From positions 1-11,456 of the forward strand of contig CAMJQX010000030.1 in the NCBI GenBank assembly GCA_946408145.1: a stretch of 11,456 nt of DNA, in the 5' to 3' direction. Under the pieces are notes generated by a model. The model saw only the letters and a list, made by a program, of their open reading frames with translations. It did not search any database and was not told the DNA's origin. This stretch comes from an uncultured Clostridia bacterium. Lineage in GTDB: Bacteria > Bacillota_A > Clostridia > Oscillospirales > Oscillospiraceae. A program made the position numbers and the translations under genes. Shown piece by piece: positions 1 to 6,894 of this stretch; position 1 is the stretch's first letter; each line of letters starts with the position of its first letter.

Positions 1-882
1 ACCTGCAACAAGATCAGCCGCTACATGGAATCCGTCGGCTATGAGTGCCGCGTGATGGGCGTACCCAAGACCATCGACAACGACCTCTTCGGCACCGACC
101 ACTGCCCCGGCTTCGCCAGCGCCGCCAAGTATATCGCCACCTCCTGCATGGAGATCAACAAGGACGCCCGCGTGTACGACAACGGCATGATCACGATCGT
201 GGAGATCATGGGCCGCCACGCCGGCTGGCTCGCCGCCAGCGCCGCCCTCGCCACGGAGTTTGGCTCCGGGCCCGATCTCATCTATCTGCCCGAGACCGAT
301 TTCGATATGGACAAGTTCCTCGACGACGTGATGCGCATCTACAAAGCCACCGGCAAGGTGCTGGTCGCCGTGTCCGAGGGCATCCACTATGCCGACGGCT
401 CCTTCGTGTCCGAGGCCAAGACCTCCGCGACCGACGGCTTCGGCCATGCCCAGCTGGGCGGTCTCGCCTCGCTGCTGGCCAACATCGTCAAGGAGAAGAC
501 CGGCGCGAAGGTCCGCGGCATCGAGCTGAGCCTGCTGCAGCGCTGCGGCGCACACCTGGCCTCCGCCACCGATATCAACGAAGCCTGCGCCGCCGGCATG
601 GAGGCCGTCAGGCAGGCTGTCAGCGGCACCACCGGCAAGATGGTCGCCTTCGAGCGCCAGATGATCGACGGCGAGTACCACTGCAAGCTGGTGCTCCTGC
701 CTCTGGCGGATGTTGCCAATTACGAAAAGAAGGTCCCGATGGCGTGGATCAACGAGGAACAGAACGGCCTCAAGCACGAGTTCATCGACTATGTGCTGCC
801 GCTGATCCAGGGCGAGCCCGTCCTTCCGCTGGAGCACTCTCTGCCCCGCTACGCCCGCCTCAAGAAGGTCCTGGCAAAATAA
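1..882 (+). CDS. 6-phosphofructokinase, probably PPi-type (5' end outside window)
   Basis: Phosphorylates fructose 6-phosphate to fructose 1,6-bisphosphate in cytosolic glycolysis. The gene enters the window already open; 293 residues are visible and the N-terminus, with its nucleotide-binding glycine loop, is missing. Visible residues 20-28 read GVPKTIDND, the PFK catalytic loop: D26 matches the catalytic Asp127 of E. coli PfkA and D28 matches Asp129. MGRHAGW at 70-76 is the fructose 6-phosphate binding segment, and TDHCPGFASAAKYIA follows the catalytic loop. Lys replaces the Gly seen in most ATP enzymes (PGTIDND), as in PPi-dependent PFKs. The second deciding residue (Gly or Asp at position 104) is off the left edge, so the phosphoryl donor is not settled; some ATP enzymes also carry this Lys. 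The gene ends in TAA and is followed by a hairpin terminator. Family call very sure, donor only likely. Confidence 0.95.
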   Translation, partial: TCNKISRYMESVGYECRVMGVPKTIDNDLFGTDHCPGFASAAKYIATSCMEINKDARVYDNGMITIVEIMGRHAGWLAASAALATEFGSGPDLIYLPETDFDMDKFLDDVMRIYKATGKVLVAVSEGIHYADGSFVSEAKTSATDGFGHAQLGGLASLLANIVKEKTGAKVRGIELSLLQRCGAHLASATDINEACAAGMEAVRQAVSGTTGKMVAFERQMIDGEYHCKLVLLPLADVANYEKKVPMAWINEEQNGLKHEFIDYVLPLIQGEPVLPLEHSLPRYARLKKVLAK

Positions 883-896
883 TCCGACACGGAAGA

Positions 897-932
897 AACG
901 CACCGGTGCCGTAAACGGCATCGGTGCGTTTT
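897..932 (+). terminator. Rho-independent terminator after phosphofructokinase
   Basis: Bases 898-911 pair with 916-929 through 14 bp with one G.T wobble and a TAAA loop, followed by a short T run at 929-932. It lies 15 bases after the PFK stop. It ends only two bases before the Shine-Dalgarno of the next gene, so it may also act as a leaky terminator or attenuator for that gene. The T run is short, which makes partial read-through believable. Confidence 0.8.
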
Positions 933-944
933 CAGGAGACACGT

Positions 945-1592
945 ATGCTGACACTGCGCAGACCCTATCCGCGCGTCCGCAAGGATGGGCGGCTCACGTA
1001 CGGAGGCAGCCAGATGCTCGCGAATAACGCGCTGATCCGGGGCTGCGGCTGCGGCCCGGTGGCGGCGCTCGACCTGCTGCATTATCTGTGCGATGATGAA
1101 AACACGCCTCCCCTGCCGATCGATCGCTACAACGCCGAGCTCGAAAGCCTCTGCCGCTCCTATTTCCCGCTGATCCCGCATTCCGGCATCAACGGCCTGA
1201 TGCTCGCGCTCGGCTGCAACCGCCTGTTTCGCAGGCGGCATCTTCCCTGCCGCGCGGTCTGGGCCGTCTCCGGGAACAAGCTCTGGGAGCGGGTGCGTGA
1301 GATGCTTGAAAACGACCTGCCCGTTATCCTCTCGATCGGCCCGAACTTCCCCGCCGTATGGAAGAAAGACCGGCTCCCCTTCTATTCAAGGCGGGACGAC
1401 GGCAGCTTTGTACGCTCCTCTTCGGCGAAAAGCCACTATGTCAGCGTGACCGGGCTGGACGACGAATGGGCGCGCATCTCCTCCTGGGGCCGGGAATATT
1501 ACATCAGGCGCAGCGAGTACGACGACTTTGTCAAGCGGCACAGCAGTCAGGTTTTCAGCAATATTCTGTATATAAAACGCACGGATCTGTGA
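945..1592 (+). CDS. Uncharacterised C39-peptidase-like protein (papain-like fold suspected)
   Basis: A 215-residue protein whose family I do not recognise with certainty. Residues 33-38 read GCGCGP, like the catalytic-cysteine block of C39-type peptidases, where Cys36 would be the nucleophile. SHYVSVTGLDD at 163-173 resembles the catalytic-His block, with His164. The segment usually carrying an Asp/Asn and Pro after the His block reads ISSWG (178-182), so the expected third catalytic residue is not obvious. No signal peptide or membrane helix is seen, so it is probably cytosolic. I chose ATG 945 because AGGAG lies at 934-938; an in-frame GTG at 924 lies inside the terminator stem and has no ribosome site. 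Hairpins flank the gene on both sides and no promoter is visible in the 62-base gap, so read-through from the phosphofructokinase gene is likely. It could be a protease, a peptide-processing enzyme or a non-catalytic relative. Confidence 0.75.
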   Translation: MLTLRRPYPRVRKDGRLTYGGSQMLANNALIRGCGCGPVAALDLLHYLCDDENTPPLPIDRYNAELESLCRSYFPLIPHSGINGLMLALGCNRLFRRRHLPCRAVWAVSGNKLWERVREMLENDLPVILSIGPNFPAVWKKDRLPFYSRRDDGSFVRSSSAKSHYVSVTGLDDEWARISSWGREYYIRRSEYDDFVKRHSSQVFSNILYIKRTDL

Positions 1593-1608
1593 AGATCCGT
1601 GCGTTTTT
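1574..1608. terminator. Bidirectional terminator between the C39-like gene and glnA
   Basis: Bases 1574-1587 and 1594-1607 form a perfect 14-bp stem with a 6-base loop. The plus strand ends in five T's (1604-1608), and the minus strand also ends in a T run (1577 down to 1574), so the hairpin can serve both convergent genes. The 5' arm lies within the last codons of the plus-strand gene and its stop codon sits in the loop. Confidence 0.9.
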
Positions 1609-1621
1609 CATAACATATTTC

Positions 1622-3715
<2,094 letters not shown>

Positions 3716-3744
3716 AGCAGATCCTTCTTTCCTGATTAAGACTA

Positions 3745-3784
3745 AACGGCAGAGACACCACATTTGTTAGACGCCTTTGCCGTT
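3745..3784 (-). promoter_or_regulatory. glnA leader inverted repeat
   Basis: In the glnA 5' leader, 3745-3751 and 3778-3784 are perfect 7-base inverted repeats (AACGGCA / TGCCGTT) separated by 26 bases. They could form a stem-loop in the leader mRNA just upstream of the ribosome site. No T run follows, so it is not an intrinsic terminator. I do not recognise it as a known riboswitch. Confidence 0.35.
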
Positions 3785-3794
3785 CAATAAAGAA

Positions 3795-3823
3795 ATTATA
3801 TGACGAGCTGCACAATTTGTCAA
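3795..3823 (-). promoter_or_regulatory. glnA promoter, perfect sigma-A consensus
   Basis: On the minus strand TTGACA (3823-3818) is followed after exactly 17 bases by TATAAT (3800-3795), matching the housekeeping consensus at all twelve positions. Expected transcription start is near 3788, giving a leader of about 70 bases. A 7-base inverted repeat TGCACAA / TTGTGCA (3809-3815 and 3832-3838) brackets the -35 box and could be an operator. It does not match the Bacillus GlnR site TGTNA-N7-TNACA. Confidence 0.92.
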
Positions 3824-3844
3824 CCAAGCATTTGTGCAAAACAT

Positions 3845-3872
3845 AAAAAAGACGCCGGATTGCTCCGACGTC
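3845..3872 (-). terminator. trxA terminator
   Basis: Reading the minus strand, a 9-bp stem (3872-3864 with 3859-3851, one G.T pair) with a GCAA tetraloop is followed by six T's (3850-3845). It lies 15 bases after the trxA stop and ends before the glnA -35 box, insulating glnA from trxA. Confidence 0.9.
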
Positions 3873-3887
3873 CTTTCTCCGCATGGC

Positions 3888-4199
3888 TCAGGCGAACATG
3901 GCCTCGATGGCGGACTTGGGCTGCACGCCGACGGATGCCTTGACGACCAGACCGTTTTTGAAGACCATCAGCGTGGGGATGCTGGAAATGCCGTATTTGA
4001 CGGCAAGAGCGGGTTCCTCGTCCACGTCGACCTTGCCGACCTTGATCTTCCCCTGCTGCTCTTCGGCGATCTTGGCGATGGTGGGCGCAAGCATGCGGCA
4101 GGGACCGCACCAGGTCGCCCAGAAATCGACAAGCACAGGGACATCGGACTTCAGGACTTCGCTTTCAAAATTGCTTTCGGTGAGAATGATTTCGGCCAT
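3888..4199 (-). CDS. trxA: Thioredoxin
   Basis: Small cytosolic dithiol carrier that reduces protein disulfides and is recycled by thioredoxin reductase; a trxB lies at 9189-10094 in this window. At 103 residues it has the normal family length. The WCGPC active site has Cys31 and Cys34, and SSIPTLMVF contains the cis-proline (Pro74/75 region) facing the active site. The start at 4199 gives the classic N-terminus [11 protein letters not shown] with AAAGGA about nine bases upstream. An ATG three codons further upstream abuts the Shine-Dalgarno and is unlikely. The in-frame extension to 4295 would run through the promoter. Single-gene unit with its own promoter and terminator. Confidence 0.96.
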   Translation of the reverse strand: MAEIILTESNFESEVLKSDVPVLVDFWATWCGPCRMLAPTIAKIAEEQQGKIKVGKVDVDEEPALAVKYGISSIPTLMVFKNGLVVKASVGVQPKSAIEAMFA

Positions 4200-4265
4200 T
4201 TTACGCATTCCTTTCTTTCTTTGTCTCTTCACGGAAGCTGATTGCATACGATCTCGACTGAGCAA

Positions 4266-4304
4266 AGTATACGACAGAATCGACAGGCAAGTCAAGTCCT
4301 GTCG
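4266..4304 (-). promoter_or_regulatory. trxA promoter with overlapping CGACAG repeats
   Basis: On the minus strand TTGACT (4295-4290) is followed after 18 bases by TATACT (4271-4266), each one base off the sigma-A consensus. The inverted repeat CGACAGG-N10-CCTGTCG (4281-4287, 4298-4304) brackets the -35 box, and another CGACAG lies at 4272-4277 beside the -10 box. This arrangement suits an operator, but I cannot name the regulator. The rest of the metK-trxA gap (4305-4353) holds no clear terminator. Confidence 0.75.
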
Positions 4305-4353
4305 GCATCAGCTTGCCCGCGCAGGCTGCGATTATGCGCCTTGGGGCGAATGC

Positions 4354-5505
4354 TCACTGAGAGATCGCGGCCCGGAGCTCGCCGACGCGGTTTCTCTCCT
4401 CCCAGCGCACGCCGAGATCCTCGCGCCCCATGTGGCCGTACGCGGCGAGGCGGCGATAGATGGGTTTGCGCAGGTCAAGATCCCGGATGATGGCGGACGG
4501 ACGGAAATCGAAGACCTTGCGGACGGCGGCCTCGAGCTGTTCGTCCGGAACGACGCCGGTGCCGAAGCTCTCCACGAGCACGGAGACGGGCTCGGCCACG
4601 CCGATCGCGTAGGCCAGCTGGATCTGGCAGCGCTTTGCGAGGCCCGCTGCGACGACGTTCTTGGCCGCCCAGCGCGCGGCATATGCCGCGGAGCGATCGA
4701 CCTTCGTCGGATCCTTGCCGGAGAAGGCGCCGCCGCCGTGCGGCGCGCTGCCGCCGTAGGTGTCGACGATGATCTTGCGCCCGGTCAAGCCGGAGTCGCC
4801 CTGCGGCCCGCCGATCACGAAACGGCCGGTGGGGTTGATGAAAATGCGGGTCTTCTCGTCCATGAGCTCCGCCGGGACGGTGGGCTTGATGACGAGCTCG
4901 ATGATATCGCGCCGGATCTGTTCGAGAGAAGCTTCCGGGGCATGCTGTGCGGAGATGACGACGGCGTCCACGCGCACGGGGCGGCGCTGCTCGTCGTATT
5001 CGACGGTGACCTGCGTTTTGCCGTCCGGACGCAGGTATGTGACGAGGCCTTCCTTGCGGATCGCGGTCAGGCGCTTGGCGAGCTTGTGCGACAGGGAGAT
5101 GGGCAGGGGCATCAGCTCCGGCGTCTCGTCGCAGGCGTATCCGAACATCATGCCCTGGTCCCCTGCCCCGCCGACCTCGTCGTTGGTGCCGAGCGCGATA
5201 TCGCCGGACTGCTCGTCCAGATTCACGATGATGCCGCAGGTATCGCAGTCAAAGCCGTATTTGGCGCGGTCGTAGCCGATGTCACGGATCACGCCGCGGG
5301 CGAGCTTCTGGATATCGACATAGCACTCGGTGCTGATCTCGCCCATGATATGCACGAGACCGGTGGAGCAGGTCGTCTCGCAGGCGACGCGGCCGTTGGG
5401 GTCCTCGGCGAGGATCGCGTCAAGCACGGCGTCGGAGATCTGGTCGCAGATCTTGTCGGGATGTCCCTCCGTGACGGATTCGGATGTAAACAGATAGTGG
5501 CTCAT
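4354..5505 (-). CDS. metK: S-adenosylmethionine synthetase
   Basis: Makes S-adenosylmethionine, the main methyl donor, from methionine and ATP in the cytosol. At 383 residues it has normal MetK length. Signatures: an N-terminal [20 protein letters not shown] (6-25) with the ATP-binding His15 and a metal-binding Asp, the family signature [11 protein letters not shown] at 113-123, and the second signature [16 protein letters not shown] at 257-272, whose Lys and Asp residues bind ATP and phosphates. The start is fixed by AAGGAGG eight bases upstream of ATG 5505. Transcription is controlled by the SAM-I riboswitch directly upstream, a feedback loop in which the product shuts off its own gene. No unusual substitutions seen. 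Confidence 0.98.
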   Translation of the reverse strand: MSHYLFTSESVTEGHPDKICDQISDAVLDAILAEDPNGRVACETTCSTGLVHIMGEISTECYVDIQKLARGVIRDIGYDRAKYGFDCDTCGIIVNLDEQSGDIALGTNDEVGGAGDQGMMFGYACDETPELMPLPISLSHKLAKRLTAIRKEGLVTYLRPDGKTQVTVEYDEQRRPVRVDAVVISAQHAPEASLEQIRRDIIELVIKPTVPAELMDEKTRIFINPTGRFVIGGPQGDSGLTGRKIIVDTYGGSAPHGGGAFSGKDPTKVDRSAAYAARWAAKNVVAAGLAKRCQIQLAYAIGVAEPVSVLVESFGTGVVPDEQLEAAVRKVFDFRPSAIIRDLDLRKPIYRRLAAYGHMGREDLGVRWEERNRVGELRAAISQ

Positions 5506-5528
5506 ATTTTAGTCCTCCTTGTACATTG

Positions 5529-5562
5529 CAAAAGGAATGCGCCCCGCACGGCGGCGGGGCGC
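5529..5562 (-). terminator. Terminator hairpin of the metK riboswitch expression platform
   Basis: On the minus strand a perfect 9-bp GC stem (5562-5554 with 5547-5539) and 6-base loop are followed by ATTCCTTTT. It sits between the aptamer and the metK ribosome site, where a SAM-I terminator is expected. The T run is interrupted. The bases at 5549-5554 (loop and inner stem) could pair instead with aptamer bases 5598-5603 (CGGCGG with CCGCCG), a possible antiterminator that I infer only from complementarity. Confidence 0.75.
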
Positions 5563-5581
5563 GATCAGTCTCTTCATCAGC

Positions 5582-5675
5582 CTCATCTTTCGTCTCACCG
5601 CCGGATTTGGCACCTTACGATCACGCAGGTTGCCGGGCTTCACAGGGCCGTTCCCTCCACCACTCTTGATAAGGT
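5582..5675 (-). ncRNA. SAM-I (S-box) riboswitch aptamer
   Basis: The minus-strand leader of metK carries the conserved S-box order: CTTATC (P1 5' side), AAGAGTGGTGGAGGGA (kink-turn side of P2), GGCCCTGTGAAGCCCGGCAA, AAGGTGCCAAATCC, and GATGAG closing P1 (six pairs, one of them U.G). SAM binding stabilises P1 and favours the downstream terminator, so metK is off when SAM is plentiful. A 70-codon open frame runs through this RNA but is not a gene. Confidence 0.96.
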
Positions 5676-5692
5676 GTTCAGTTGTCGGATGT

Positions 5693-5721
5693 ATTATAAC
5701 AGCGCTTTCTGCCGGATGCAA
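5693..5721 (-). promoter_or_regulatory. metK promoter with extended -10 and A-tracts
   Basis: The minus strand has TATAAT (5698-5693) preceded by TGT, an extended -10, and a weak -35 TTGCAT (5721-5716) 17 bases upstream. Two tandem GCGAAAAAA units lie just upstream (about 5722-5741) and resemble an UP element or bent DNA that could make up for the weak -35. Transcription would start about 10 bases before the S-box aptamer. Confidence 0.82.
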
Positions 5722-5748
5722 GCTTTTTTCGCTTTTTTTCGCTCGGAT

Positions 5749-6696
5749 TCATTCCTTCTCCATCAGATAGGAGAAGATCAGGAACGCGGTCTTCATCGCG
5801 TTGTGGCGGATCTTATCATCCTCGATGCAGAAGACGCTGTCCTCTATGATGCGCGTGCCCATCTTCTCGATGCGCTCCTCGTCGATGGGGACGATGCGCT
5901 TGTTTTCGGTGGTGATGTATCGCTCCGCGACCACGGGGTCTATTTCGGAGTTGTTTGCCAGCACGATGTCGATCTTCCGGTTTTTCAGATACTTGTTGAG
6001 GATACGCAGATGGTCGCCGACGGTGTAGCCGTCGGTCTCGCCGGGCTGCGTGACCAGATTTGCCACGTACATGAGCGGGGCGCGCGTCTCAGCCAGCGCG
6101 TTGAGGATCTCCGGCGCCAGCAGGTGAGGCAGGATGCTGGTATATAGGCTGCCGGGGCTGAATACGATCAGATCCGCATCCGCGATCTTGTCCTCGATCT
6201 CGTCCACGACGTGGATGCTGTGGTCATAGGTGAGCTTCCGGATGTGCCGGACGTTCGCGCTGACCTCCTCTTCCCCGTAATATTCCTTGCCGCGGCTCTT
6301 GCCGACCAGCTCAACCTTGTCCTCCGTCAGCGGGAGCACGGTGCCGTGGATGTTGAGCAGCTGCGCCATGTAGCGCGTGGCCTCGGTCAGATTGCCCTTG
6401 ATGTCGATCAGCGCGGCGAGGAGAATATTGCGCACGGGATGGTTGTACAGGCTCCCCTCCTTGTTGAAGCGGTAGCGCAGGAGCGTCACAAAATCGTCGT
6501 CCACGTTCGCCATGGAGAGCAGCACCTTGCCGACGTCGCCCACGGCGGGGATGTCGAGCTCCTTTTTCAGTACGCCGGTGCTGCTGCCGTTGTCGCTGAC
6601 CGTGATGACGGCCGTCACGTCCACGGGAAAGAGCTTCAGCCCGGACAGCAGACAGGAGATCCCTGTCCCGCCGCCGAATACTACGATCTTTTTCAT
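5749..6696 (-). CDS. yvcK: YvcK/CofD-like protein (gluconeogenesis factor family)
   Basis: Member of the YvcK family, which in Bacillus binds UDP-GlcNAc-type nucleotides and is needed for growth on gluconeogenic carbon sources and for cell-wall homeostasis; the precise chemistry is not known. At 315 residues it matches the family. Motifs: FGGGTGIS at 7-14 (Rossmann nucleotide loop), VSDNGSSTGVLKKE at 33-46, LIVFSPGSLYTSILPHLL at 176-193 and YVANLVTQPGETDGYTVGDHL at 210-230. The ribosome site is weak (GGGGTG six bases before ATG 6696). In many Firmicutes yvcK lies between rapZ (yvcJ) and whiA; here neither is adjacent and it is transcribed divergently from a sugar transporter. No clear terminator follows, so some read-through toward the metK leader is possible. 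Confidence 0.93.
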   Translation of the reverse strand: MKKIVVFGGGTGISCLLSGLKLFPVDVTAVITVSDNGSSTGVLKKELDIPAVGDVGKVLLSMANVDDDFVTLLRYRFNKEGSLYNHPVRNILLAALIDIKGNLTEATRYMAQLLNIHGTVLPLTEDKVELVGKSRGKEYYGEEEVSANVRHIRKLTYDHSIHVVDEIEDKIADADLIVFSPGSLYTSILPHLLAPEILNALAETRAPLMYVANLVTQPGETDGYTVGDHLRILNKYLKNRKIDIVLANNSEIDPVVAERYITTENKRIVPIDEERIEKMGTRIIEDSVFCIEDDKIRHNAMKTAFLIFSYLMEKE

Positions 6697-6732
6697 AAAA
6701 ACACCCCATCGGTCATGTTTTATGTTTACATA

Positions 6733-6761
6733 ACTTTACCACAAACTGTCAGACAGTGCAA
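6733..6761 (-). promoter_or_regulatory. Probable yvcK promoter
   Basis: On the minus strand TTGCAC (6761-6756) and TAAAGT (6738-6733) are 17 bases apart. Both match the consensus only moderately. The palindrome ACTGTC-A-GACAGT (6745-6757) fills most of the spacer. The -35 octamer ACTTGCAC is identical to that of the divergent transporter promoter. Confidence 0.5.
6745..6757. promoter_or_regulatory. Palindrome, candidate operator in the yvcK promoter
   Basis: ACTGTC-A-GACAGT is a perfect inverted repeat with 6-base arms around one base. It lies between the candidate -10 and -35 boxes of yvcK, where a repressor would block RNA polymerase. It shares the TGTC/GACA half-site with the palindrome at 6774-6787. 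The regulator is unknown. Confidence 0.45.
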
Positions 6762-6773
6762 GTAACAATCCGG

Positions 6774-6787
6774 TGTCAGCCCTGACA
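6774..6787. promoter_or_regulatory. Palindrome, candidate operator between divergent promoters
   Basis: TGTCAG-CC-CTGACA is a perfect 14-base palindrome midway between the two divergent promoters. With the related palindrome at 6745-6757 it could bind one dimeric regulator in two copies. Confidence 0.45.
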
Positions 6788-6797
6788 AAAGCGAGGG

Positions 6798-6809
6798 TTC
6801 CGGCCGGAA
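6798..6809. promoter_or_regulatory. Perfect 12-base palindrome TTCCGGCCGGAA
   Basis: A self-complementary 12-mer directly upstream of the transporter promoter. It could be an activator or repressor site. GC-rich palindromes of this length do occur by chance, so confidence is low. Confidence 0.35.
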
Positions 6810-6811
6810 TA

Positions 6812-6850
6812 TGCAAATCACTTGCACCCGCGGGAAGATGATGCTATGAT
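6812..6850 (+). promoter_or_regulatory. Sugar transporter promoter with overlapping inverted repeat
   Basis: TTGCAC (6822-6827) and TATGAT (6845-6850) are 17 bases apart, and TG at 6842-6843 makes an extended -10. The inverted repeat TGCAA-N5-TTGCA (6812-6816, 6822-6826) overlaps the -35 box, a typical operator position for a sugar-responsive regulator. Which protein binds is unknown; no regulator gene lies next to it. Confidence 0.7.
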
Positions 6851-6894
6851 AATGCTATTATTCAAACTTTTTTAAGAGAGAATGGAGCCTCGCC

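Noticed and set aside
924..944. Upstream GTG start for the C39-like gene
   Set aside because: The GTG lies in the 3' arm of the terminator and lacks a ribosome site, while ATG 945 has AGGAG at ideal spacing.
3716..3763. Sixteen-residue N-terminal extension of GlnA
   Set aside because: No ribosome site upstream of the ATG at 3763, and the extension translates the Shine-Dalgarno used by ATG 3715.
4305..4353. Possible metK terminator between metK and the trxA promoter
   Set aside because: Only weak 3-4 bp stems could be drawn and there is no T run, so it was not called.
5509..5721. 70-codon minus-strand open frame upstream of metK
   Set aside because: It coincides with the SAM-I riboswitch and its terminator and overlaps the metK Shine-Dalgarno; the conserved RNA explains the sequence.
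3883..6147. Plus-strand open frame of 754 codons opposite trxA, metK and yvcK
   Set aside because: It crosses three well-supported minus-strand genes, two promoters and the SAM-I riboswitch, so it cannot be a real gene.
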